A stretch of DNA of 32,640 bases from Hadesarchaea archaeon (GTDB taxonomy: Archaea > Hadarchaeota > Hadarchaeia > Hadarchaeales > Hadarchaeaceae). The position numbers were made by a program, and so were the translations under genes. The notes under the pieces were generated by a model. It did no database searches, was not told the DNA's origin, and saw nothing but the letters and a program-made list of their open reading frames with translations. How positions within the stretch are numbered: the first letter of the stretch is position 1; each line of letters begins with the position of its first letter. Below, piece after piece: positions 16,417-23,542 of the stretch. The stretch is from the NCBI GenBank assembly GCA_029880065.1, contig JAOUPD010000002.1:1-32640 (forward strand), read 5' to 3'.

Positions 16417-16554
16417 CTATTTTTTTCTCAAAGAAGATGGTTTTCTTTGCTTATGGAAAGGGCAAGGTAACCCACGCCTACAGAATCTACACTTCTCGAG
16501 TTTAGGTGGGGCTGGAAGCGGCCCGACCATGTGTCCATACTTACGGCGGGGCAT
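16417..16554 (-). CDS. 45-aa basic microprotein with a Cys3-His zinc-finger-like motif
   Basis: A small minus-strand frame from ATG 16554 to TAG 16417. It starts MPRRKYGHMVGPLPAPPKLE, continues with KCRFCRRGLPCPFHKQRK, and ends in a Lys/Arg-rich tail. The C-x2-C-x5-C-x2-H pattern could bind one zinc ion, and the charge suggests nucleic-acid binding. A TTTGGTG sequence lies just upstream of the ATG, and the AT-rich interval 16580-16615 offers TATA-like elements shared with the divergent asd gene. I do not recognise a named family. The alternative is chance, since the frame is short, but the motif density and ordered start/stop placement in an otherwise empty gap favour a real gene. Confidence 0.6.
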   Translation of the reverse strand: MPRRKYGHMVGPLPAPPKLEKCRFCRRGLPCPFHKQRKPSSLRKK

Positions 16555-16577
16555 CTAGACACCAAAATCTTTTCACC

Positions 16578-16624
16578 TTGCCAAATTAAATAATCTTGAA
16601 AGTATAATATAGCGGGGCGACTGA
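16578..16624. promoter_or_regulatory. Divergent promoter region for asd and the 45-aa microprotein
   Basis: Contains AAATTAAATAATC and AGTATAATATAG, TATA-like on both strands, and GGGGCGACTGA as ribosome site ending at the asd ATG. Which element serves which gene cannot be decided by eye. Confidence 0.4.
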
Positions 16625-17764
16625 ATGGCGAAAATTCCAGTTGCTGTCTTGGGCGCAACGGGCGAGGTTGGGCAAAAATTTATAATCAACCTACAGAGGC
16701 ACCCGTGGTTCGAGCTCACGGCATTGTATGCTTCGGAAAGGTCCGCTGACAAGACTTATGCGGACGCACTAAACTATGGAAAGGAAAATTCAAGATGGTT
16801 TTGTAAGGGGATGCCTAGCGAAAAAATTCTAGGCATGACAGTACGGAATCTTAGCAACGTGCACCCTGAAGAAAACAGCTTGTTCTTTTCAGCATTACCC
16901 TCGGAAACAGCACTAGAGGTCGAGGGAAAAATCGCAGGGGAAAAGCCAGTGGTCAGCACGGCTTCCGCATACCGTTATTTCGACGACAGCTTCGTATACC
17001 TGCCAGGTGTGAACGAGTTACATGCGGGCATCATAGATGTGCAACAAAAGGGCAGGGGTTGGAAGGGATTTGTCGTGCCTCAGCCTAACTGCACGACTAT
17101 TGGCCTAGTGATGTCGCTGAAACCTGTGCACGATGAGTTCGGACTTGAGCACGTGACGATGGCTTCGATGCAGTCTGTGTCTGGAGCGGGGTATGGTGCG
17201 GTCAGAAGCTGGGCCGAACAGCGAAAGGTACAGGGGTCCGACCTTCCGGCTGAGCTGGAGGAATTTTCCCAAGGTGTCTTCGAGGGTAACGTCATTCCGT
17301 ACATTCACATGGAAGAAGAAAAAGTCAGAAAAGAAACATTGAAGCTCCTCGGAGAATTCAGCGCGGGTAAAATCAGGTCCGCGGGATTCAAGATTGCATG
17401 CAAATGTAATCGCGTCCCGGTCCTCGACGGCCACACGGAGTCCGTTTTCATTGAGACCACGAAAGGATGCAGTATTGATGCGCTAAAAGAAGTTTGGAAA
17501 AGTTATCGGGGCGAACCGCAGAAACTAGCATTACCTACAGCACCCAAGCAGCCGATAATAGTCATGGATGAGATCGACAGGCCCCAGCCGAGGTTCGATG
17601 CAGCCATGGAAGGTGGCATGATCGCAATCATCGGCGGAGTGGAAGCGAACGCTTTTGACAATGGCTTCCAGTACACCGTGCTCTCACACAACACCGAGCT
17701 CGGTGCAGCGAAGGGTGCGGTGCTAGCAGCTGAGTACCTTAACAAAATTGGGCTAATCAAATGA
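16625..17764 (+). CDS. asd: Aspartate-semialdehyde dehydrogenase
   Basis: 379 residues; reduces aspartyl phosphate to aspartate semialdehyde, the substrate of DapA and the branch point to threonine and methionine. N-terminal NADP motif VLGATGEVGQKF, catalytic Cys156 in VPQPNCTTIGL, and active-site His270 in CNRVPVLDGHTESVF. These motifs fit the archaeal/fungal branch of the family. It has its own promoter region and ribosome site, being separated from dapB by the pyruvyl transferase and the microprotein, but completes the local aspartate-to-lysine set. Confidence 0.95.
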   Translation: MAKIPVAVLGATGEVGQKFIINLQRHPWFELTALYASERSADKTYADALNYGKENSRWFCKGMPSEKILGMTVRNLSNVHPEENSLFFSALPSETALEVEGKIAGEKPVVSTASAYRYFDDSFVYLPGVNELHAGIIDVQQKGRGWKGFVVPQPNCTTIGLVMSLKPVHDEFGLEHVTMASMQSVSGAGYGAVRSWAEQRKVQGSDLPAELEEFSQGVFEGNVIPYIHMEEEKVRKETLKLLGEFSAGKIRSAGFKIACKCNRVPVLDGHTESVFIETTKGCSIDALKEVWKSYRGEPQKLALPTAPKQPIIVMDEIDRPQPRFDAAMEGGMIAIIGGVEANAFDNGFQYTVLSHNTELGAAKGAVLAAEYLNKIGLIK

Positions 17765-17865
17765 AAAACGTGGCATCCTAAAGGATAACCACGGTGTACC
17801 TATGCGGCAATTGAAAGCGAGCAATATTGTTACAGGCTATCTTAAGTGAGGCTAGCACAGGATAG

Positions 17866-18453
17866 TCAGCGACTTCTTAGGAGTGGACGAAATATTTTCC
17901 GTAATAGCTTGCGCTCGCGAACCTTCTTGTATATGAGAAAGGCGAATGTCGCGGCAATCAATATCAGGTAAAGTACCAATGGATTGGGCAGGACCCCCAC
18001 AATTCCAGCAAATGCGAAAGTCCAGAAAATGCTAGAAATCACCGCACCGACAGCGATGGACGCGAGGATCGTCTTCTTCTTTATGTTTAGTATGTAAGCA
18101 CAGAGGGCCGCCCAAGAGACGCCAACCAAAAATGTGAATCCAACCACACCGAGAGCAAAACCGAACTGTCCCGTTCGGCGCTCAAATTTTCGTATGTAAC
18201 CGTCAATGTCTACCCTGAACCTTTTAGATTTAGTCGCCGCGTACCCCATAACATGGGAGATAATACGATTTTTGTAACGCATGCTATATCCAATAAATTC
18301 GAAAAACCCAAACCATACTGGCACGAGAGTCGCGTGGATGATACTAACAGCGATTGCGGTGTCAAAAGTCGACATTCCTTGGGCAAACGCGAACGGGATA
18401 GAGCCAAATGGGCCCAAGAGCAGAGTCAGCGCGACCAACCCGATAATAGACAT
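17866..18453 (-). CDS. Polytopic membrane protein, weakly similar to small multidrug export (COG2426) type
   Basis: About 195 residues from ATG 18453, which has AAGGGG six bases upstream; a longer TTG start at 18483 lacks a ribosome site. Four to five hydrophobic segments are seen (about residues 1-25, 30-52, 95-120, 125-148, 150-170), with a basic cytoplasmic loop between and a strongly basic C-terminus KKVRERKLLRKIFRPLLRSR. The layout of an N-terminal LLLGPFGSIPFAFAQG and a central RRTGQFGFALGVVGFTFLVG reminds me of the Sm_multidrug_ex family, but this is a weak impression and I make no functional claim. Confidence 0.65.
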   Translation of the reverse strand: MSIIGLVALTLLLGPFGSIPFAFAQGMSTFDTAIAVSIIHATLVPVWFGFFEFIGYSMRYKNRIISHVMGYAATKSKRFRVDIDGYIRKFERRTGQFGFALGVVGFTFLVGVSWAALCAYILNIKKKTILASIAVGAVISSIFWTFAFAGIVGVLPNPLVLYLILIAATFAFLIYKKVRERKLLRKIFRPLLRSR

Positions 18454-18498
18454 AATCAACCCCTTATTGACTTCCTTAGGCAATCAAACCAGATAAGG

Positions 18499-18707
18499 TA
18501 GCGGGGAGTGGAAATTCCGAGAGAGGTTTTACGCCACTCTCTCTTGAACCACTGACCTCCGGGTCTCGCAGGAGCGCCAAACTCACGGCTTGACGCCTTA
18601 TGAGCTTCGCCCGTGGTTTTCCACGACCGGCGGGCACTCCATGCTGCCGTAGGGGCAGAGTAGTTTTCCTACTGCTGCTCTACCCCGCTGCAGGTAGCTA
18701 CCCCGCT
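18499..18707 (-). tRNA. Probable initiator tRNA-Met (CAU) interrupted by several introns
   Basis: Read on the minus strand, this stretch contains all distal parts of an archaeal initiator tRNA. The acceptor is AGCGGGG (18707-18701) paired with CCCCGCT (18506-18500) plus A73. The T arm is AGTGG TTCAA ... TT CCACT, split by about 30 bases (18543-18514) that carry a 7-bp GAGAGAG/CTCTCTC hairpin. The variable region AGGTC follows CCCGG. CTCATAA provides a CAU anticodon loop. Removing a 21-base hairpin segment (18626-18606) and about 34 bases (18597-18564) rebuilds CCGGG-CTCATAA-CCCGG, with the three G-C pairs typical of initiators. The D arm is not resolved, and AGCGGGGTAG occurs twice (18707 and 18689), so the 5' end or a further intron is ambiguous. 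CCA is not encoded. Alternative: another structured RNA. Confidence 0.6.
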
Positions 18708-18710
18708 ACC

Positions 18711-18932
18711 GTGAATTCGTCTGATTTTTCGGGATAAATGATTTGTGTTTCTAAAAGCAGCGAGTGTAATGCCGAGATTTTTTATCAATACAAAAGAACC
18801 CACCGCCAACAAACATTCAAACTAAGTATCCTCTTTCAGCCGCGTCTAATTGGTGTATTCAATTTCTTTTGGCGGTACCCACATTCACCCGCCGAGGCTT
18901 TGGGTGGAGTTCTTTATAAAGAGAAAAACTCG
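18711..18932. other. Noncoding gap between tRNA-like gene and membrane protein gene
   Basis: No convincing frame on either strand. Minus-strand CATTTATCC at about 18733-18741 could be the TATA element of the tRNA-like gene. A GGCGG/CCGCC hairpin lies near 18870-18894 and a CTTTATAAAG palindrome near 18911-18920. Otherwise I see nothing assignable. Confidence 0.4.
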
Positions 18933-19424
18933 CTACTGTTGGGGTTCCTGTACAGCAGGTTTTAAGAGTTTGCGCAGCAGGCCCCCCAGCACGGCGCCAA
19001 TGCCGACAATGGCCACCAACATAAAAGCATAGAGAAACATGTCCCCATATAGCAGGAATAATACCTCTTCATGACTAGCCTGAGGAACTACGATATCAGA
19101 GACGCCTTGTGTGAAGAGGAGCAACATGTTCGCGAGGATAGGGCTGCAAACAATTAAAGTACCGTTCAACCCCCCAGCTCGAAATTGACTCCACCAGCCT
19201 CTGACTTCTCGAGCGAGCAAGTATCCGGTAACCGCGCCACCTATCAAAAAGGCGAAGACCCCCCCTCCAAAAAGTAAGCTGACGCCCGCCCCGAATAAAA
19301 AGCCATAAATCACTGGTCGTAGGTAAAGCCGTCGATCGAGTTTTCGGCCTAACAAGAATAACAAGACCCCTATGAGGACCACTGCGACAACGCTATAGAG
19401 CAATCCAAATGTAAAGTCGTCCAT
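18933..19424 (-). CDS. Small membrane protein of unknown function, 163 aa
   Basis: 163 residues with hydrophobic segments at about 5-26, 36-52, 53-70 (glycine-rich, GGGVFAFLIGGAVTGYLL), 84-104 and 128-150, ending in a short charged tail. The alternation of Gly-rich helices resembles archaeal small membrane proteins annotated only as DUFs; I cannot assign it. ATG 19424 starts near the divergent sufC promoter region (19425-19514, AGATTAATAAATG). No signal peptidase site is evident. Confidence 0.65.
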   Translation of the reverse strand: MDDFTFGLLYSVVAVVLIGVLLFLLGRKLDRRLYLRPVIYGFLFGAGVSLLFGGGVFAFLIGGAVTGYLLAREVRGWWSQFRAGGLNGTLIVCSPILANMLLLFTQGVSDIVVPQASHEEVLFLLYGDMFLYAFMLVAIVGIGAVLGGLLRKLLKPAVQEPQQ

Positions 19425-19514
19425 CGTTGCACCTTAAATCGTGAAGATTAATAAATGTGTCTTGGTGAGAAACTTTTAGGTTATCCCGAAGAGTGTTAAA
19501 ATGGGGTTACGACC

Positions 19515-20240
19515 TTGAAGACGCTAAGGATAGAGGATTTAACCGTAGAAATCGCGGGAAAACGGGTGCTCGGAGGAGTTAACCTAGAGGTGCCCGAAGG
19601 GGAGACCCACGTTTTGCTCGGCCCCAACGGATCCGGGAAGACCTCACTGATAACGTCAATTTTGGGCTTCCCGAGCTGCCACATTCTATCGGGCAAGATT
19701 CGGTTCAATGGCACTGACATCACAACCATGCCAACGGATGAGCGCGTGAAGCTAGGTATTGGGGTGGCCTTCCAAAACCCCCCGCAAATAAGAGGTGTCA
19801 AACTGGGCGATGTTTTGCGACACCTCACCAGGAGAAAATTCGATGAAGTAAAGCTGGCAGGCACCACAAACATTCCCGTGGATTTTTTCGGCAGAGATTT
19901 AAATTTGGGATTCTCCGGAGGCGAGCTCAAGCGGACGGAGATTTTACAGTTGCTCGCCCAACGACCAGATTTTGCGATATTCGATGAGCCCGACTCAGGA
20001 GTAGACGTTGAGAACCTAGAGGTTATAGGCAAGGCAATCAACGAATTCCTCAAGAACCGATCTGGCCTGTTGATAACCCACCTCGGCCACATCCTGCGCT
20101 ACCTAAAGGTGGACAAAGCCCATGTGATGTTTTATGGAACGATCGCCTGCTCTGGAAAGCCGACCAATATTATCAACCGAATCATGAAAAAAGGCTACAA
20201 GTGGTGTGAGCGATGCCCAAAGGTAAAAAGACTACATTGA
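19515..20240 (+). CDS. sufC: Fe-S cluster assembly ATPase SufC
   Basis: 241-residue ABC-type ATPase that powers the SUF Fe-S assembly scaffold in the cytoplasm. Walker A GPNGSGKTS (36-44), Q-loop AFQNPP, the SufC-typical signature LGFSGGELKR (131-140), Walker B AIFDEPDSGVD, and switch His in LITHLGHIL. The start is TTG 19515; the ATG at 19501 meets a stop after five codons. It overlaps the sufB start by 28 bases, forming the minimal archaeal sufCB pair. Confidence 0.95.
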   Translation: MKTLRIEDLTVEIAGKRVLGGVNLEVPEGETHVLLGPNGSGKTSLITSILGFPSCHILSGKIRFNGTDITTMPTDERVKLGIGVAFQNPPQIRGVKLGDVLRHLTRRKFDEVKLAGTTNIPVDFFGRDLNLGFSGGELKRTEILQLLAQRPDFAIFDEPDSGVDVENLEVIGKAINEFLKNRSGLLITHLGHILRYLKVDKAHVMFYGTIACSGKPTNIINRIMKKGYKWCERCPKVKRLH

Positions 20241-21436
20241 ATGCAATCGAGAAGCCAGCGGCTTTTGGGCCCGACTTAGATTTGGGAGCTTTCAAAAGAG
20301 AAACCTCACCTTGGCCCCCATGTACGATTTCGACGCTCCCAGAGGATATCGTCCAAAGGGCATTGAGCGTCGGCATTAGCACTGAGGAAAAGGAAAGAGC
20401 TGGCACATATTTTCAAATAGATCACTCTGCGATTCTTCAAACAATTCGAAAAACTTTCAGCGGAAAAGCTGAGATAATGACCACTGGAGAAGCCCTCAAA
20501 AAATACCGCTGGGCCAAGGAGTATTGGTGGAAGATTGTTGCCGCCGATACCGACAAATTCACCGCTTTAGCCAAGCTAAAGTGGGACCAAGGCTATTTCA
20601 TCCGAGTGTTGGAAGGCCAAAAAATCACGATCCCCCTGCAAGCATGCCTTTTCATCTCGAAAGACAATTTCAACCAAAACGTTCACAACTTGATAATAGC
20701 AGAACCCAACTCGGAAGCTCAGATAATAACTGGCTGCACGGTCCACCCAAACGTTCAAAGCGGTCTACATGTGGGCATTTCCGAATTTTACGTGAAGAAA
20801 AACGCGAAGCTCACTTTCACCATGATTCACAACTGGGCCCAAAATTTCAATGTTCGACCTCGAACCGCGGCCCTCGTGGACGATGATGCAACATTCGTGA
20901 GTAATTACATGTGTATGAAACCGGTGAAAAGCCTTCAAATGTACCCTGTTGCTTACTGCAAGGGAGCTAACTCGAGAGTCAGATTCAATACAATCCTACA
21001 CGGGAACCAAAATTCCCATTTAGATGTGGGCTCGAAAGTGGTCCTCCAAGGCAAAGGGAGCAGGGGGGAAATCATCACGCGGGCGATAGCCTCGGACAAC
21101 GCACAGATAAATGCCCGTGGACTCTTGGTTGGAGAGCATGAGGACAGCAAGGCGCATCTTGAATGCAGGGGTCTTTTGCTCTCTGATGAAGCCTTCATTC
21201 ACGCGATTCCGGAGTTGGTGGGGAAGGTGAAGGGAACCGAACTTTCACATGAGGCCGCTGTAGGAAAGATAGCGGAAGAGCAGATTCAGTATTTGATGGC
21301 AAGGGGTTTCTCGGAGACTGAGGCTGAATCGCTGATTATCCGGGGGTTCATGGATACTAGCATTTTCGGTCTTCCAGATGTCTTAAAAAAGGATACCGAG
21401 CGGATGATAGATGCAACCTTTGGTGGCGCTTTGTAA
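20213..21436 (+). CDS. sufB: Fe-S cluster scaffold SufB/SufD family protein
   Basis: 407 residues of the SufBD beta-helix family that builds Fe-S clusters together with SufC. The C-terminal half is typical: VVLQGKGSRGEIITRAIASD, NARGLLVGEHEDSKAHLECRGLLL, PELVGKVKGTELSHEAAVGKI and QIQYLMARGFSETEAESLIIRGF. The start may be ATG 20213 or TTG 20237, which overlaps the sufC stop as TTGA. Only one SufB/D protein is present, so the scaffold is presumably a homodimer. Confidence 0.94.
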   Translation: MPKGKKTTLNAIEKPAAFGPDLDLGAFKRETSPWPPCTISTLPEDIVQRALSVGISTEEKERAGTYFQIDHSAILQTIRKTFSGKAEIMTTGEALKKYRWAKEYWWKIVAADTDKFTALAKLKWDQGYFIRVLEGQKITIPLQACLFISKDNFNQNVHNLIIAEPNSEAQIITGCTVHPNVQSGLHVGISEFYVKKNAKLTFTMIHNWAQNFNVRPRTAALVDDDATFVSNYMCMKPVKSLQMYPVAYCKGANSRVRFNTILHGNQNSHLDVGSKVVLQGKGSRGEIITRAIASDNAQINARGLLVGEHEDSKAHLECRGLLLSDEAFIHAIPELVGKVKGTELSHEAAVGKIAEEQIQYLMARGFSETEAESLIIRGFMDTSIFGLPDVLKKDTERMIDATFGGAL

Positions 21437-21457
21437 GGCGGGATAACAAAAAAATGA

Positions 21458-21620
21458 TTATGTGACCGAAAATTCGTGCCCACATCTCGGACACTTTTTT
21501 TCCAATCGAGCAACTTGAAGTAAACATCGGACAACCTTTGCACGATACCACGCGAACATAAAACTTGCTAAACTCGAAGCCGCATTTCGGGCAAGTAGCT
21601 AAATCAGTGCCCCTGTTCAT
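21458..21620 (-). pseudogene. Small archaeal zinc-ribbon protein with a frameshift at a run of seven A
   Basis: ATG 21620 is preceded by CGGGGG. The first frame gives ATCPKCGFEFSKFY, VVSCKGCPMF and SSCSIGKK. At the minus-strand A7 run (21501-21495) the frame changes: a -1 shift continues as KCPRCGHEFSVT and a stop at 21458-21460. The joined product, about 54 residues, has the full pattern of two CPxCGxEF knuckles around a CKGCP-x-C core, as in small archaeal zinc proteins I have seen annotated as hypothetical. Without the shift the frame runs on into meaningless sequence overlapping sufB. It may be a disabled gene, a sequencing error in the homopolymer, or a programmed -1 frameshift at A-AAA-AAA-G. 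Convergent with sufB; divergent from the DUF362 gene. Confidence 0.65.
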
Positions 21621-21697
21621 CGATTCATTCCCCCGACTTTCAAGTACTCCCATAATATTAAGTGTTCTTTGTGATCAATTGGAATAAGGCGATAAAA

Positions 21698-22792
21698 GTG
21701 TCCGAAGTTTTATTTTTCAACTATCGGAGGGGCAAAAAGACCGTTTACGAAGGCATCAAGGCCCTCCTCCAAAAACTGCCGCTGACAAAAGTTGTGAGCA
21801 AAGACGACTTGGTAGCTATCAAAGTACATATGGGCGAACTCGGGAACGTGACCCACATCAGGCCGGGAATCGTGAGAGAAATCGTTAAATTCGTAAAAGC
21901 GGCTGGCGGGCAGCCTTTCGTGACCGACACTACCACCCTCTACCCTCACGCAAGATGGACCGCTATGAAGTACCTCCAAACGGCAGCAGCGAACGGCTTT
22001 ACCGGTGAATCAATGGGTGCACCGATAATCATCGCGGATGGCCTGCTTGGATACGATGGCACCAAAAGACCCGTAAGTAGGAGGGTTGAGGGCTGTGATC
22101 TGGGTGAAGTTGAGGTTGCTCAATCTATAGCCGAGGCGGATGCGATGGTGGTAGTGTCTCATGCGAAGGGGCACATTATCGCAGGTTTCGGCGGCGCAAT
22201 CAAAAATGTGGGAATGGGTTGTTTGACCAAACGTGGAAAGGCGGCCATACACAGAACCGACTTGGCGGAGATAAATGCGGAGAATTGCAGTGGTTGCGGC
22301 AAATGTGTAGAGATTTGCGTCTACGGGGCGATGCGAATCGAGGATGGTAAAGCGCAAAGAGACATCGAGAAGTGCATGAACTGCAATTCCTGTTATTTTA
22401 ACTGCCCGAACAAAGCTATGAAAATCCCGAATGACGCGAGCAATCGCTTACAGGTTTACCTCGCACACGGGACGGCGGCGAGTTTGGAAAAATTCGATGG
22501 CAAAGTTTGCTTCATCAACGTCATTCAGGATGTTACTCCGCTCTGCGACTGCGCTGCTCATGCTGGCAACCCTGTGGTGGCAGATGTCGGCATCCTCGCC
22601 TCAATGGATCCAGTCGCGATCGACAAGGCATCGCTCGACCTCATTGATTGTGCCGAATTGGTTCCCGGCGCGCTGGCCGAGGATGGTCCGGACAGGCTTG
22701 GCAGAATCAACCACGCAGACTGCACAATTCAGATGCGCGTAGCAAAAAAACTGGGAATGGGCGAACTCAAATATCAGATAATCGAAATTTGA
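21698..22792 (+). CDS. DUF362 domain protein with two 4Fe-4S motifs
   Basis: About 364 residues. The DUF362 body begins VSEVLFFNYRRGKKTVYEG and contains KVHMGELGNVTHIRPG, VVVSHAKGHIIAGFGGAIKN and a late ASMDPVAIDKASLDLI. A bacterial-type 2x4Fe-4S insert has CSGCGKCVEICVYGA and CMNCNSCYFNCPNKA. Redox function is likely but the substrate is unknown. The frame extends to GTG 21662, but that codon is only a few bases from the TATA-like ATAATATTAA (21653-21662); I prefer GTG 21698, preceded by AAGGCGATAAAA. It follows the SUF genes and the zinc-ribbon gene. Confidence 0.9.
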   Translation: MSEVLFFNYRRGKKTVYEGIKALLQKLPLTKVVSKDDLVAIKVHMGELGNVTHIRPGIVREIVKFVKAAGGQPFVTDTTTLYPHARWTAMKYLQTAAANGFTGESMGAPIIIADGLLGYDGTKRPVSRRVEGCDLGEVEVAQSIAEADAMVVVSHAKGHIIAGFGGAIKNVGMGCLTKRGKAAIHRTDLAEINAENCSGCGKCVEICVYGAMRIEDGKAQRDIEKCMNCNSCYFNCPNKAMKIPNDASNRLQVYLAHGTAASLEKFDGKVCFINVIQDVTPLCDCAAHAGNPVVADVGILASMDPVAIDKASLDLIDCAELVPGALAEDGPDRLGRINHADCTIQMRVAKKLGMGELKYQIIEI

Positions 22793-22854
22793 AGTTTCTT
22801 AAGTTAACAGCTCCGAGTAAAAGAATTATGGATTAGTCTAAATTGAGCATCGTT

Positions 22855-23277
22855 TTATTCATTAATCCAGTACTCTTCAGTTTCAGTGACCTCTTTTTTC
22901 CAGATTAGTGCTTTCGCCTTTATGCGGTCCATGATTTGGGGCAACACCGAAAAGACCTCGGCTCGATGCTTGCCCGCCACCAAGATGTAGATGGCATCTT
23001 CGCCCGGTGTCAGGTCGTCGATGACATGGTGGATCATCACCCTCAGGATGCCTGGTTGTCTCTCGATGTCAGCTGCTATTTGCTCAAGTTCTTTGATCGC
23101 TTCTTCCGCGCACTCATAATGAAGATACTTTACTTTCTTCCCGTCCTTCGAGATGTCACGGACGATGCCCACGAAACATCCCACCGCACCCGCCTTCCCC
23201 CCAAGTTCACGTTTCAATTTTTGAAGAAGTATCTGCAAATCAACCTCGCCCTTTTGATGGATGCCAACGTCGGGCAT
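22855..23277 (-). CDS. moaE: Molybdopterin synthase catalytic subunit MoaE
   Basis: 140 residues; transfers sulfur from MoaD thiocarboxylate to precursor Z to make molybdopterin. Conserved features: GCFVGIVRD, YLHYECAEEA, IHHVIDDL, His104-Arg105 in AGKHRAEVF, and catalytic lysines 120 and 127 in RIKAKALIWKKE. The MoaD partner and other moa genes are not in the window. In hyperthermophilic archaea this pathway commonly feeds tungsten enzymes, which is context rather than sequence evidence. Confidence 0.94.
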   Translation of the reverse strand: MPDVGIHQKGEVDLQILLQKLKRELGGKAGAVGCFVGIVRDISKDGKKVKYLHYECAEEAIKELEQIAADIERQPGILRVMIHHVIDDLTPGEDAIYILVAGKHRAEVFSVLPQIMDRIKAKALIWKKEVTETEEYWINE

Positions 23278-23399
23278 TAGACAACCCTGTAGATTGTATT
23301 CTTTGAAAGTTTAAAGTTTATTTTCCAAAACACGGCATGAAAGGCCATATTAATTTTTGGTAAGCCCAGGTCGGTTTTGAACTAAAAGTATAAAAACAG

Positions 23400-23495
23400 A
23401 GCCGGGGGCCGGATTTGAACCGGCGAATAGCGGGTCCCAACGGAAAAATTTTTTCCTCTGCAGCCCGCCGCCTTTCCGGACTAGGCTACCCCGGC
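23400..23495 (-). tRNA. tRNA-Cys (GCA) with a 22-base intron
   Basis: Full cloverleaf: acceptor GCCGGGG/CCCCGGC with T73, D arm beginning GCC and closing GGC, anticodon arm GCGGG-CTGCAG...A-CCCGC with anticodon GCA at 23461-23459, and T arm ending in GGTTCAAATCC. A 22-base intron (about 23457-23436) sits at the canonical 37/38 site and contains a GGAAAAAA/TTTTTCC self-complementary core. CCA is not encoded. Mature length 74. Confidence 0.95.
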
Positions 23496-23542
23496 ACATC
23501 CTTCTTTTTTATTGAAACACTGATAAAACATCTGTGGTTTAG

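Noticed and set aside
18499..18710. RNase P RNA or SRP RNA as explanation of the structured stretch
   Set aside because: No conserved P4 sequences of RNase P, and no convincing SRP helix 8 GGAA/AGCAG pair; the tRNA parts fit far better.
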